Shown here one piece after another: positions 35,143 through 44,811 of a DNA stretch of 63,265 bases. Each line of letters opens with the position of its first letter. Within the stretch, counting starts at the first letter, position 1. The notes beneath the pieces were generated by a model. The model worked only from the letters and a program-made list of their open reading frames with translations, was not told where the DNA came from and searched no databases. Origin of the DNA: Parvibaculum sp. (GTDB lineage: Bacteria > Pseudomonadota > Alphaproteobacteria > Parvibaculales > Parvibaculaceae); NCBI GenBank assembly GCA_019635965.1, contig JAHBYK010000007.1, positions 1 through 63,265 of the forward strand, in the 5' to 3' direction. The position numbers and the translations under genes were made by a program.

Positions 35143-36210
35143 ATGACCAAGCGGGTCGCGCTGATTACGGGTATTACGGGCCAGGATGGAAGCTATTTGG
35201 CCGATCTGCTGGTTTCGAAGGGCTATGAGGTCCATGGCCTGATGCGCCGCTCCTCCTCGCTCAATACCGACCGGGTGAACCATCTCTACAATGAGGATTG
35301 TGCGCCTGCCTCCGGCATCGGCATGCATTTCGGCGACATGACGGATGGCGGCAGCCTTCTCCGGGTGCTGAAGGATGTGAAGCCCGATGAGGTCTACAAT
35401 CTCGCCGCGCAGAGCCATGTGAAGGTGAGCTTCGACAAGCCGGAATATACGGCCGATGTGAACGCGACCGGCGTTCTCCGCCTTCTCGAAGCGATCCGCC
35501 TGCTCGATATGGGCGACAATGTGCGCTTCTACCAGGCATCGACCTCAGAGCTTTTCGGCAATGTGCAGGAAACCCCGCAAAGCGAGACGACGCCGTTCCG
35601 CCCGCGCAGCCCTTATGCGATCTCCAAGCATTTCGCTTTCCAGACGGTCGTGAATTACCGCGAGGCCTATGGTTTTCATGCCTCGAACGGCATCCTCTTC
35701 AATCACGAGGGGCCGAACCGCGGCGAGAATTTCGTGAGCCGCAAGATCACGCGCGCGGTCGCCGCCATCCATCACGGCCTTCAGGACAGGCTCTATCTTG
35801 GCAATATCAATTCGCGCCGCGATTGGGGCCATGCCCGCGATTATGTCGAGGGCATGTGGCTCATGCTGCAGAAGGACACGCCGGGCGACTATGTTCTCGC
35901 AACGGGCGAAGAACATTCGGTGCGTGATTTCGCCGAGCTTGCCTTCGAGATGGTCGGCCGTCCCATCGCATGGGAAGGCTCGGGCCTTGAGGAAAAGGGC
36001 ATCGACCGGAAGTCCGGCAAGGTGCTGATCGAGATCGACCCGAATTACTATCGTCCGGCGGAAGTGAATTCGCTTGTCGGCAATGCCGCCAAGGCGCGCG
36101 ACGAACTCGGCTGGACGCACAAGACGACGTTCAAGGAGCTTGTCGCGGAAATGGTCGAGGCCGATATGCGCCGCCTGAGCGGCGGTGCCGCCGCCGCGCA
36201 TGGCGGTTAG
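35143..36210 (+). CDS. gmd: GDP-mannose 4,6-dehydratase
   Basis: The ATG at 35143 follows GGGAGAG at a usual distance; an in-frame ATG at 35116 has less support. The 355-residue SDR enzyme has [20 protein letters not shown] (9-28), [20 protein letters not shown] and [11 protein letters not shown] (catalytic Tyr/Lys), and [17 protein letters not shown], the Gmd signature. It converts GDP-mannose to GDP-4-keto-6-deoxymannose, leading to GDP-fucose, GDP-rhamnose or perosamine. None of the specific enzymes for those steps (Fcl, Rmd, Per) is clearly present in the window. ManC, the source of GDP-mannose, is encoded at 38606. Confidence 0.95.
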   Translation: MTKRVALITGITGQDGSYLADLLVSKGYEVHGLMRRSSSLNTDRVNHLYNEDCAPASGIGMHFGDMTDGGSLLRVLKDVKPDEVYNLAAQSHVKVSFDKPEYTADVNATGVLRLLEAIRLLDMGDNVRFYQASTSELFGNVQETPQSETTPFRPRSPYAISKHFAFQTVVNYREAYGFHASNGILFNHEGPNRGENFVSRKITRAVAAIHHGLQDRLYLGNINSRRDWGHARDYVEGMWLMLQKDTPGDYVLATGEEHSVRDFAELAFEMVGRPIAWEGSGLEEKGIDRKSGKVLIEIDPNYYRPAEVNSLVGNAAKARDELGWTHKTTFKELVAEMVEADMRRLSGGAAAAHGG

Positions 36211-36216
36211 GCCAGA

Positions 36217-38340
36217 TCAGGCATCAAGTACCTTGCGAATCTTTGCGGCGAGCTCTTCGCGCCGGTAAGGCTTGCTGAGAAGATGCACGCCCCGGTCGAG
36301 CCGTCCCTGATGGACGATGGCATTTTCCGTGTAGCCTGACGTGAAGAGGACCTTGAGGCCGGGACGGAGCAGTGCTGCGGCTTCGGCGAGTTGCCGCCCG
36401 TTCATGCCGCCCGGCATCACCACATCGGTAAACAGCAGGTCGACCTGCTTGTCCGTTTTCAGTATATCGAGCGCCATCATGCCATTTTCGGCGCCGGTCA
36501 CATGGTAGCCCAGATCGGCCAGTTGCCGCAGCACATTCTGGCGTACCAGATCGTCGTCCTCGACCACAAGAATGTGCTCCGTGCCGGCGGATTCGGGTGC
36601 TTCCGCGCCAGGCTGATAGAGCGCTTCGTCCTTGGCGTGAGAGCGCGGCAGATAGATCTTCACGCTCGTGCCTTCACCAAGCTCGGAATAGATCTTCGCG
36701 TGCCCGCCCGACTGCTTCACGAAGCCGAAGACCATGCTGAGGCCGAGCCCGCTTCCCTTGGCCGAACCTTTGGTCGTGAAGAAGGGTTCGAAGGCGCGTT
36801 CCAGTGTTTCCTTCGACATGCCGGTGCCGGTATCCGTCACCGAGATCATCACATATTGCCCTGGCGTCACGTCATTGTTCGCATCCGCGTAGCTGTCATC
36901 GAGGATCGCATTGGCGGTTTCGATCGTCAGGCGCCCACCGTCGGGCATCGCGTCACGCGCATTGACTGCGAGATTGACGAGAGCCGCTTCAAGCTGGCCG
37001 GGGTCGATTTCCGATCGCCACAGACCGCCTGCGCCCGCGATTTCAAGATCAATGTCCTCGCTTAGCGTTCGCCGCAACAATCCCTCGATGCCTTGAATGA
37101 GTTTGTTGACGTCGATCACTTTCGGCTCGAGCGGCTGGCGGCGGGCAAAGGCGAGGAGCCGCTTCGTCAGGTCCGCGCCGCGCTCTGCCGCCGTTACGAC
37201 GGTCTGGGCGAGCAGCTTGCCGCGTGGGCTGATCGTCTGGTCGCGCTCCAGCATCTCGCCATTGCCAAGGATGACCGTCAGCAGATTGTTGAAGTCATGA
37301 GCGATGCCGCCGGTCAGCTGGCCGAGCGACTCGATCTTCTGCGACTGCCGCAGGTTTTCTTCGGCAACACGCTGGTCCGTCACGTCCCGGCAGATGAACA
37401 TGATCGTTTCGGGAAGAAGGCTGCTCGCTGGTGTAAAGACGAAGTTTGCGTTCAGGATGCGGGGATGGGCCGCATTTCCTGCGAGCCGTCCCTCGAAGTC
37501 GAAAGATCCGCTCTCCCTTTTTGTCAGCGTGGAAAAACTGTCGAGCCAGCCGGCGCTATCCTCGGGATGCAGCAGTTCAGGAAACGAGCGGCCAAGCGAG
37601 GCGTCGAAGCGCGTAATCTCAAGGAATGTGTTGTTGCAGGACTGAATGTGTCCATCGACGCCAAGATATCCAATGCCCGTGCCGGACCTGTCGAAGAGCT
37701 GCCGCAACCGCTCGTCATTGTGCCTCAACGATGCGCTCGCGCTCTGGAGTGCCTGCACGCGCTCCGCCTCCGCTACATAGCGTTCGCGGTATTGCGCGAA
37801 GAGATTGAGGAAGAGGGCAAAGGAGACGAAGCTCAGGATGAAGACCGAAGGTGCACCGAGTTGAAGTGCATATTGTTCGATATCGGCCGCAATCACATAG
37901 ACAATGAAAACGAATACAGCCGATGCGACGATCAGATAGTCGACAAACTGGCGGCTCTTGCCCGGATTGGTGAACTTGTTGAAGGCGATGAGCGGGTAGT
38001 ACCAGAACAGGTACGGGAACATGAGGATTGCCTGGCCCGTGGCAAAGAAGGCAATCAACGATCCCGCCGCCAGGTAGATGGCAAAGAATATCGCTGCCGA
38101 AGCTGCGATGAGCGGCAGGCGTTCGGTCGGCTTTAGCGCGAGTACCAGCAGCAGTATGCCCGAGACGATGCCGCAGATGCTGATAAGCCAGATTTCCGGT
38201 GTGCTTATCGAGCCGGGAACGACAGCGAATGCAAAGCCCAGCAGGGAGCCGGCAAAGGCGATCGACAGGCCAACAAAGAGTGTGGTGCGTGCCCGGCGGG
38301 CGTACTCGGCACTGGCACTGGCCTCGGTCGACGGCGTCAT
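36217..38340 (-). CDS. Hybrid histidine kinase with membrane sensor, PAS and receiver domains
   Basis: The ATG at 38340 gives 707 residues (an in-frame ATG at 38376 is also possible). The order is five or six N-terminal membrane helices (to about 180), a short coiled coil (ERVQALQSASASLRHNDERL), and a PAS domain. Then come a HisKA with the phosphoacceptor in GGIAHDFNNLLTV (about residue 347), an ATPase domain with NLAVNARDAMPDGG, DTGTGMSKE and GSGLGLSMVFGF, and a receiver whose Asp lies in LLFTDVVMPGGMNG (about 634). The H-box is the HisKA_4/BLUF-type seen in rhizobial kinases. It may sense an envelope signal. It lies between gmd and manC but points against both. Confidence 0.9.
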   Translation of the reverse strand: MTPSTEASASAEYARRARTTLFVGLSIAFAGSLLGFAFAVVPGSISTPEIWLISICGIVSGILLLVLALKPTERLPLIAASAAIFFAIYLAAGSLIAFFATGQAILMFPYLFWYYPLIAFNKFTNPGKSRQFVDYLIVASAVFVFIVYVIAADIEQYALQLGAPSVFILSFVSFALFLNLFAQYRERYVAEAERVQALQSASASLRHNDERLRQLFDRSGTGIGYLGVDGHIQSCNNTFLEITRFDASLGRSFPELLHPEDSAGWLDSFSTLTKRESGSFDFEGRLAGNAAHPRILNANFVFTPASSLLPETIMFICRDVTDQRVAEENLRQSQKIESLGQLTGGIAHDFNNLLTVILGNGEMLERDQTISPRGKLLAQTVVTAAERGADLTKRLLAFARRQPLEPKVIDVNKLIQGIEGLLRRTLSEDIDLEIAGAGGLWRSEIDPGQLEAALVNLAVNARDAMPDGGRLTIETANAILDDSYADANNDVTPGQYVMISVTDTGTGMSKETLERAFEPFFTTKGSAKGSGLGLSMVFGFVKQSGGHAKIYSELGEGTSVKIYLPRSHAKDEALYQPGAEAPESAGTEHILVVEDDDLVRQNVLRQLADLGYHVTGAENGMMALDILKTDKQVDLLFTDVVMPGGMNGRQLAEAAALLRPGLKVLFTSGYTENAIVHQGRLDRGVHLLSKPYRREELAAKIRKVLDA

Positions 38341-38605
38341 CTCATTTCCGTTCTGGGCGGGCGTTCGGAGGGGCATTGGGCCTGCATCTGCCCAGGGATG
38401 CCTGCCGCCGGATTATACTGTCCCAAATCCTGGCCCGAGTCATTTGACAGCAAGGGGGGCAGCGCGGCAAAAGACAAGGAAAATCCCGCTTTCCGGCGGC
38501 ATTAACCGGTTTCTTCACGTCAGGGTGAAATCGGGGTTGCCTTCGACTAGAATTGGCGGCACCCGCTCTCCGGGCGGCAGGTAATTCGGGCAAGGCAGAA
38601 GCGCC

Positions 38606-40039
38606 ATGATCTATCCAGTCATTCTTTCGGGCGGCGTCGGCTCGCGCCTCTGGCCGATTTCGAGGTCGCTTTATCCGAAGCAGCTTCTGCCGCTCGTTTC
38701 CGATCTGCCCATGATGCTTGAGACCGCCCTTCGCGTCCGGGACGGTGCCCGCTTTGCTGCACCCATCATTGTCTCGAATGACGAACACCGCTTCATCATC
38801 GCGCAGCAGATGCGGGAAGCAGGTATTGCACCGCTGGCCCATATCCTTGAGCCTCAGGGCCGGAATACCGCACCTGCGGCTGCTGCTGCCGCCACCTTTG
38901 TGCAGTCCCATGATCCGCAGGGCATTCTCCTTATCCTGCCGGCCGATCATCACATCGCCAATGCGCAAGCCTTTCTCGATGCAATCGCCAAAGGAGAGAC
39001 GCTTGCCGGCGCAGGCCATCTCGTCACCTTCGGCGTACTGCCTTCCGGCCCAGAGACAGGCTATGGCTATATCAAGCGCGGCAAGGCGATCGAGGGCACG
39101 GAGGCCTTTGCCGTCGAGCGCTTCGTCGAGAAGCCCGATTTCGAAACGGCCAAATCCTATCTCGCCGAAGGCGGCTATGACTGGAACGCGGGCATCTTCA
39201 TGTTCCGGGCCGATACGATCCTCGATGAAATGCGCAAGCATTGCCCGGAGATTGCGGCCCGCGCGAGCGAGGCGGTGTTGAAAGGCGCGCGCGATCTTGA
39301 CTTCCTCCGGCTCGATGCGGAGGCCTTCGGCGCGTCGCCCTCCAATTCCATCGACTATGCGGTCATGGAACATGCCGCGAATGTCGCCGTCGTTCCGGCA
39401 GATATGGGCTGGAGCGATATCGGCTCCTGGAGCGCGCTCTGGGAAATCGGCGAGAAGGACGAGAGCGGCAATGTGATTTCAGGCGATGTCCTGACGGCTG
39501 ATACGAAGAACTCCTATATCCGCGCCGAGAATGGTCTTGTTGCAACGGTTGGTGTCGAGAATCTCATCATCGTCGAAACCGGCGATGTCATGCTTGTTGC
39601 CTCGCGCGACCGTGTGCAGGAGGTGAAGGCAATCGTTGAGCGGCTTGCGGCAGACGGCCGGACGGAGCACCAGCTGCACACCCGTGTGCACCGGCCGTGG
39701 GGCTATTATGAAGGGCTCGATTCCGGCGAGCGGCACCAGGTCAAACACCTCATGGTGCACCCAGGCGCCTCGCTATCGCTCCAGATGCATCATCACCGTG
39801 CGGAGCATTGGGTGGTCGTAAAAGGCCGGGCCGAAGTCACCATCGGCGACAAGGTGAGCATCCTTGAGGAAAACCAGTCGGTCTATATTCCGCTCGGGAC
39901 CACGCATCGCCTTGCAAACCCCGGCAAGGAGCCGCTCAGCATCATCGAGGTGCAGTCCGGCGCCTATCTCGGCGAGGACGATATCGTCCGCTTCGATGAT
40001 GTCTATGGCCGCGAAGTCAAGAAGCCGGCGGCGGAATAG
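38606..40039 (+). CDS. manC: Bifunctional mannose-1-phosphate guanylyltransferase / mannose-6-phosphate isomerase
   Basis: The 477-residue protein opens with the pyrophosphorylase motif GGVGSRLWPISRSLYPKQ (9-26). FVEKPDFETA and NAGIFMFRADTIL follow. The C-terminal cupin isomerase domain (from about 350) has HRPWGYYEGLDSG, VKHLMVHPGASLSLQMHHHR with the metal-binding His residues and EHWVVVKGRAEVT. It makes GDP-mannose from mannose-1-phosphate and interconverts fructose-6- and mannose-6-phosphate. It feeds Gmd. Confidence 0.95.
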   Translation: MIYPVILSGGVGSRLWPISRSLYPKQLLPLVSDLPMMLETALRVRDGARFAAPIIVSNDEHRFIIAQQMREAGIAPLAHILEPQGRNTAPAAAAAATFVQSHDPQGILLILPADHHIANAQAFLDAIAKGETLAGAGHLVTFGVLPSGPETGYGYIKRGKAIEGTEAFAVERFVEKPDFETAKSYLAEGGYDWNAGIFMFRADTILDEMRKHCPEIAARASEAVLKGARDLDFLRLDAEAFGASPSNSIDYAVMEHAANVAVVPADMGWSDIGSWSALWEIGEKDESGNVISGDVLTADTKNSYIRAENGLVATVGVENLIIVETGDVMLVASRDRVQEVKAIVERLAADGRTEHQLHTRVHRPWGYYEGLDSGERHQVKHLMVHPGASLSLQMHHHRAEHWVVVKGRAEVTIGDKVSILEENQSVYIPLGTTHRLANPGKEPLSIIEVQSGAYLGEDDIVRFDDVYGREVKKPAAE

Positions 40040-40218
40040 ACCGTACAAGGCAAACTTCCCTCCAATCCGGTTCCTGTTCTGCTGCGGTTTGCGCCGTGGC
40101 GGATGCATCTCCTGATTCTGGCAAGAGAATTTACAGCGGCATGGGCGCAATCTTCACGGATGCGGATCGCAACGATCCTGCATGGCGGTTTGCGATACAT
40201 GCGAAAAGGAGATGAGAA

Positions 40219-40809
40219 TTGTCACTCAGCGAAACCATCAAGGCATCGGCCTCCGCCGATCAGCCTGGAGCGAAGCATGAGGCAGCGCATCAGCGCCGGG
40301 GCGATATGCCGGTCCGGTTGCTGCGCGCGGGCAACGAAGACATCACCATCGGCGAGAACAGCGTGCTCGAAGGTTCCTTCGAGACTCAGGGGGCGATGTT
40401 CGTCGATGGCGCGGCGGTGAATGCCGATCTGAGGGCAACACAGCTCTCCATTGGTGCCACCGGCCGCGTGGAAGGACAGGCTTCCGTATTGCGCGCAGAA
40501 ATTGCCGGAACTTTCGACGGTGCGCTCGAATGCGCAGGTGAAGTCATCCTGCGTTCGTCGAGCCGCATTTCCGGCGAAATAAAATGCGCGCGTCTCGTCA
40601 CGCATCGCGGCGCATTGATCGCGGCGCAGGTGCGTATCCTTGACGATGACGAGGAAGGCGATGACAGCCTGCTCGGCCTTTCGGCGATCCTCCCGCCCAA
40701 GGCGGCGCGGCGTTTCTGGAAGCAGCGAAAATACAGGAAGCTCGTGCCCGTCGCCTATGGCGTGTTCCTCGCCGTTGGCACGATCGGCATCGTGTCTCTC
40801 GTCCTGTAG
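40219..40809 (+). CDS. Bactofilin with a C-terminal membrane anchor
   Basis: The gene starts at TTG 40219, supported by AAGGAGATGAGAA just upstream. The 196-residue product has a disordered charged N-terminus and a bactofilin beta-helix of regular six-residue-like turns (ITIGENSVLEGSFETQGAMF; VILRSSSRISGEIKCARLVT). It ends with a basic stretch and one membrane helix (VPVAYGVFLAVGTIGIVSLV). Most bactofilins lack a C-terminal helix. Bactofilins form cytoplasmic filaments that localise envelope enzymes; the position after manC suggests it positions the polysaccharide machinery. Confidence 0.88.
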   Translation: MSLSETIKASASADQPGAKHEAAHQRRGDMPVRLLRAGNEDITIGENSVLEGSFETQGAMFVDGAAVNADLRATQLSIGATGRVEGQASVLRAEIAGTFDGALECAGEVILRSSSRISGEIKCARLVTHRGALIAAQVRILDDDEEGDDSLLGLSAILPPKAARRFWKQRKYRKLVPVAYGVFLAVGTIGIVSLVL

Positions 40810-40835
40810 CTCCTTCCACCTCGCATGTGCGCTTC

Positions 40836-40864
40836 GGCCGGGCAGCGCCTCCCGCCGCCCGGCC
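40836..40864 (+). other. Stem-loop after the bactofilin gene
   Basis: GGCCGGGC (40836-40843) pairs with GCCCGGCC (40857-40864). No T run follows, so termination would have to be Rho-dependent, or this may just protect the mRNA end. Confidence 0.4.
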
Positions 40865-40960
40865 GGCCGTCCATGACGTCGAGGTGCCAATTGACGCGAT
40901 GCATGGCCGGAGATCACACTCCTGTTGCGGTGTCCTTGCCGCTCAGGGAGAGTGAGTGCC

Positions 40961-41728
40961 GTGAAGATTGCCGAGCGCTGGTTCGAGAAGAAGTCTTTTG
41001 GTGATGGGGTTACGCTCCTTTACGAGCCGCATGTCCATCCCTTCATCCGCTGCAATATCTGGCATGTGGCGGGCCGAGACCGCGACCTTCTCATCGATAC
41101 CGGCACAGGTGTTGCCTCGCTCCGCGCCGAGGTTGTGAAAATCACGGCAAGGCCCGTAACAGCGGTTGCGACCCACATCCACTACGATCATGTGGGCTCC
41201 TTCCATGAATTCGACTGCCGCCTCATGCATGAATGCGAGGCGCCGCGCATGCGCGACTATCGGGAGTTCGCCGCGCTCGACATGGCGCATTTTCCTGAAG
41301 ATATCCGCGCAAGTCTCGCGGGTTATGGGCTGTCGGAGGCGGATGGTGCGCTTGTCGATGCACTGCCGCATGAAGGCTACGACATAGCCTCCTACAGGGT
41401 CCGCTCCATCGAAGCGACGGGCACTATCGGCGAGGGCGATGTCATCGACCTTGGCGACAGGCATTTTTCGGTATTTCATCTGCCGGGTCATTCGCCGGGC
41501 TCGATCGGGCTTTTCGAGGCGGCGACGAAAACACTTTTCTCGGGCGATGCGATCTATGACGGGCCGCTGCTCGACGAGCTGCCGGGTTCCGATATCGCCG
41601 TCTATCGACAGACGATCAAAAGGCTTCGGGACATGGAGGTGGCCATCGTCCATGGCGGACATGATCCGAGCTTCGGACGTGAGCGGATGATCGAGATCTG
41701 CGATGCCTGGCTCGCCCTGCGAGGCTAG
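40961..41728 (+). CDS. Metallo-beta-lactamase-fold hydrolase
   Basis: I start at the GTG at 40961 (MKIAERWFEKK) with AGGGAGAG upstream; a TTG at 40925 is in frame. The 255-residue protein has the metal motif THIHYDHVGS, later FHLPGHSPGSIGLFEA (third His), FSGDAIYDG (bridging Asp) and VHGGHDPSFG. All ligands of a binuclear site are present. Members include glyoxalase II-like and lactonase-like enzymes, and I cannot choose among them. It is convergent with the PF10118 gene, with overlapping ends (41725-41728). Confidence 0.87.
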   Translation: MKIAERWFEKKSFGDGVTLLYEPHVHPFIRCNIWHVAGRDRDLLIDTGTGVASLRAEVVKITARPVTAVATHIHYDHVGSFHEFDCRLMHECEAPRMRDYREFAALDMAHFPEDIRASLAGYGLSEADGALVDALPHEGYDIASYRVRSIEATGTIGEGDVIDLGDRHFSVFHLPGHSPGSIGLFEAATKTLFSGDAIYDGPLLDELPGSDIAVYRQTIKRLRDMEVAIVHGGHDPSFGRERMIEICDAWLALRG

Positions 41729-42606
41729 GCTGCGCCCGCCTTTTCCGTCTCGCCGTGTTCGGCCTTCCAGCTGGCTACATGCTGGCGGTTGTCATCCTCC
41801 CAGGGGTGGAAGCCCGGCTTCAGCCAGCCGATCCAGGCCGGGAAGCAGACGCGCCACGCGCCGGGGAAGACCCATTGGTAATGCAGGATGCGGCCCCAGG
41901 CCCGCGCGTCCCATTGCAGCCCGTCCACCTTCAGCAGCGTCCAGATATGCCACATCAGGATCGCGTTGAAGCTCAGCGTGGTGGCGAAAAGCGAGAAGGC
42001 GCGGATCAGGTAGAAGCCGAGCGGCGATGTGATCGAGCGCAGCATGTCATAGGCGACCGATTTGTGCTCCGTCTCCTCGATGCAATGCCAGATCCAGAAC
42101 TCGTAATCCTTCTGCGAGACATGGGCACGGAAGTGATCGCGCACGTCGAGCAGGCAGCCTGAGATGATCGCCGTGTAGTGTTCGAGCGCGATGGTGAAGC
42201 CGAGCTGCAACTTCTTCGGCAGCCAGTAGCCAACGGCCTGCATCTGCGCCGAACGGCGCTCGAGCTTGTCCATCGGGTAGCCGAATTCCTGGATGCGCTT
42301 GTTGTAGAGGTGGTGTTCGCGCGAATGGATTGCCTCCTGCGCGAGGAACTCCTTGATCTCGCCCTGCAGTTTGGGATCGTCGATGCGGTCGCGGAGCGCA
42401 CGCACGGAATCGCAAAAGAAGGTCTCGCCCGCCGGAAAGAGCGCCGACAGCGCGTTGAAATAGGCCGAGACCGCCGGGTCGCCATTGTACCAGTAGCGTT
42501 CCTTGCCGGCCTCGAAGTGGATATTGCGGGCCGCAAAGGGGAGCTTGCTTTGGCTCTTGCTGGGCGTTGCTTGGTCAGGGGCGGACATCTCGGTTCCCGG
42601 TTGCAT
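41725..42606 (-). CDS. PF10118-type predicted metal-dependent hydrolase
   Basis: The 293-residue protein matches the family by ARNIHFEAG, RYWYNGDPAVSAYFNALSAL, FPAGETFFCDSVR, FLAQEAIHSREHHLYN and WHCIEETEHKSVAYDM. The paired E-x6-H/EExxH-like helices suggest a ferritin-like di-metal site. The C-terminal third has hydrophobic segments and a Trp-rich end. The biochemical reaction of the family is not established. ATGs at 42606 and 42588 are both possible starts. Confidence 0.85.
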   Translation of the reverse strand: MQPGTEMSAPDQATPSKSQSKLPFAARNIHFEAGKERYWYNGDPAVSAYFNALSALFPAGETFFCDSVRALRDRIDDPKLQGEIKEFLAQEAIHSREHHLYNKRIQEFGYPMDKLERRSAQMQAVGYWLPKKLQLGFTIALEHYTAIISGCLLDVRDHFRAHVSQKDYEFWIWHCIEETEHKSVAYDMLRSITSPLGFYLIRAFSLFATTLSFNAILMWHIWTLLKVDGLQWDARAWGRILHYQWVFPGAWRVCFPAWIGWLKPGFHPWEDDNRQHVASWKAEHGETEKAGAA

Positions 42607-42769
42607 GAAATTCCCAGTTCAGGCCGCTATTTTTTGCCAACATGGCCTGCTCTTCAAATGGTTTGTTGGGCCGGGGCGGGCAATGGCGCCGGAAAACGGG
42701 ATTTGGGGGCCTATAACTTGCCTCCGCGCGCCCTATATCGGGTGATGCGCCACCAATGAGGGGTCGTTC

Positions 42770-43054
42770 ATGAGGATCAGGTTCGGCAAATACCGCATTC
42801 CCGTGCCTAAAAGCCGTACCGGGCGGATGGGCCTTGGGACGGTGCTGGTTCTGCTCGGCTTCGTGCCGGGGCCGCCGGGGCCTGCCGCCATTCCGATCGG
42901 CCTGACCATGCTCACCATCGACAATCCGCGGGGCCGGCGCTGGCGGCGTGTTACCATCGTGCGGGTCGGCCGCCGCTGGCAGGACTGGCGGCAGAAAAGG
43001 CGGATGCGCCGCGCGGGCGGGCGCGACGCATCCGGGGATGACGGGAATTTCTAG
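42770..43054 (+). CDS. Small one-helix membrane protein with a PGPPGP motif
   Basis: The 94-residue protein has a basic N-terminus, a single hydrophobic segment containing GTVLVLLGFVPGPPGPAAIP then IGLTMLTIDNPRG, and a very Arg-rich C-terminal half. The PGP pattern is reminiscent of the PGPGW membrane family but shorter. No function is known to me. It is convergent with the sugar transferase gene, four bases from its end. Confidence 0.68.
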   Translation: MRIRFGKYRIPVPKSRTGRMGLGTVLVLLGFVPGPPGPAAIPIGLTMLTIDNPRGRRWRRVTIVRVGRRWQDWRQKRRMRRAGGRDASGDDGNF

Positions 43055-43057
43055 TCC

Positions 43058-44614
43058 TCAGCAGGCGCCGCGGCGAAGCAATACGGCGGGAACCGTCTTG
43101 AACATGATGGCGATGTCCTGCCAGAGCGACCAGTTCTTCACATACCAGGCGTCAAGTTCGACGCGGCGCATATAGGTCGTCTCGTTGCGGCCGCTTACCT
43201 GCCAGAGGCCGGTAATGCCGGGTTTCGCGGAGAGATAATATTCCGCGTCCTCACCATAGCGCAGCACTTCCGAATATGTCACGGGGCGGGGCCCCACCAG
43301 GCTCATCTCGCCGCGGATCACGTTGATGAGCTGCGGCAGCTCGTCGAGGCTCGTCTTGCGGAGGAATTCACCCACCGCCGTCACGCGCGGATCCTTGCGG
43401 AGCTTCTGGTCGCGCGCCCATTCGGCGGCGGCCAGCGGGTCGCGTTCGAGATGCGCTTTCAGAATCGCGTCGCCATCGACATGCATGGTGCGGAACTTCC
43501 GGCACATGAATTCGCGGCCCTTCTCGCCGACACGGCGATGCGCGAAGAAGGCGGGGCCATTGTCGAGGCGGATCAACGCCGATACCACCCAGAAGAAGGG
43601 CGCGAGCGCCAGGAGCGCCAGGCTCGCCACCACAAGGTCGAAGCTGCGCTTCACGATGCGCGACATCGGCCGGTTCAGATTGTCGGCCAGCGTCAGCATC
43701 ACGAGGTCGTGGCTGAAGAAGTTACCGGTCTCGAGCGCCATGACGCCGATACCCTTTACCGGCGGAATGATCGAGAAGGCGATGCGGGCGCGGTGCAGCG
43801 CGCGCAGAATATGGTCGAGGCGGCCCATTTCTTCCGGCGAGGGGGCCAGCACGACAAAGCGGGCGCCGTGGCGCTCGCAGGCGAGCTTCAAGGCTGCCGA
43901 AAGCTGGCCGCCAGCCTGATAGAGGAGGCTCGACGGACGGGCGGCATTTTCCTCGGAGGTGAGTTCGGCGAGGTCAAGTGCGCCGGCGATTTCATAGCCA
44001 AGATAGGGCTCGTCCTCGAGCACCTGGGCGGCATCGTCGGTGTTCTCCTTCGAGCCGATCAGCAGCACGGGCGCGGTCCAGCTGCCGTACCGCTTCAGGA
44101 CATGTCTCATCCCGATACGGGTCATGGGCAGGAGCAGCAGCGCCCAGACCCAAGCCTGAAGCATCCAGAGGCGGGAGAAATAGTCCTTGGTAATGTACTG
44201 CAGAAAGCCGTCCACGAGCGCGACAAGCGCCACGGCCTTGACGATTTCCTTGGCTTCCGACCAGAAGGGCGTACGCTTTGAATAATGGCCCTTCGCGGCC
44301 CACCACAGGATCGGCAGCATCACGAGGAAGCCGACCGTTACGAGGCGCGAGGCGAGCTCGTCGGCCTGAAAAGCGCCGAATTCCGTCTCGAAAATCTGGA
44401 CATTGACGCCGAAGGCGATCGAGGCGGCGAGCATCTGGGCAATGACCAGAGCGCCAATATCGCCCATCAGCAGCATGAAACGGTCGGCGAGCGGCGTCAG
44501 CCGCATGCCCTGGCCTTTCACCTCGCGATAGGTGCTTTCGAAGCCTTCCACCGGGGGGGTGGCGACGGGGGCCGCCGTGCCGAAGGCCGAAATGTGCTTC
44601 TCGATTGCAGTCAC
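43058..44614 (-). CDS. Second priming polyprenyl glycosylphosphotransferase (WbaP/EpsE-like)
   Basis: The GTG at 44614 gives 518 residues; the longer frame to 44773 adds sequence unlike the family. There are four or five N-terminal membrane helices and a CoA-binding-like domain (about 150-290). The sugar transferase domain follows, with [40 protein letters not shown] then VGPRPVTYSE, and LSAKPGITGLWQVSGRNET. It loads a sugar phosphate on undecaprenyl phosphate. The LWQVSGRN ending is typical of the galactose/EpsE-like branch, unlike the WcaJ-like enzyme at 32471, so the two probably prime different chains. Confidence 0.9.
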   Translation of the reverse strand: MTAIEKHISAFGTAAPVATPPVEGFESTYREVKGQGMRLTPLADRFMLLMGDIGALVIAQMLAASIAFGVNVQIFETEFGAFQADELASRLVTVGFLVMLPILWWAAKGHYSKRTPFWSEAKEIVKAVALVALVDGFLQYITKDYFSRLWMLQAWVWALLLLPMTRIGMRHVLKRYGSWTAPVLLIGSKENTDDAAQVLEDEPYLGYEIAGALDLAELTSEENAARPSSLLYQAGGQLSAALKLACERHGARFVVLAPSPEEMGRLDHILRALHRARIAFSIIPPVKGIGVMALETGNFFSHDLVMLTLADNLNRPMSRIVKRSFDLVVASLALLALAPFFWVVSALIRLDNGPAFFAHRRVGEKGREFMCRKFRTMHVDGDAILKAHLERDPLAAAEWARDQKLRKDPRVTAVGEFLRKTSLDELPQLINVIRGEMSLVGPRPVTYSEVLRYGEDAEYYLSAKPGITGLWQVSGRNETTYMRRVELDAWYVKNWSLWQDIAIMFKTVPAVLLRRGAC

Positions 44615-44811
44615 GATACTCACGCCCACTTGTGTCCGAATGCGACAGTCGGTTCGTGAGAGCGCAAGTTGTGCGCCAGCTTGAGATGTGCCGTTTTCGT
44701 GCGGCGCGAGGTGCAAACCCGCAGACTGCTGACGATGCGTTAAGCCCTGGCTGGTATAGTTAACGGGCTGCAAGGGCAGCGGATGAGTCGCTCAAGACAG
44801 GGGCAGGGTGG

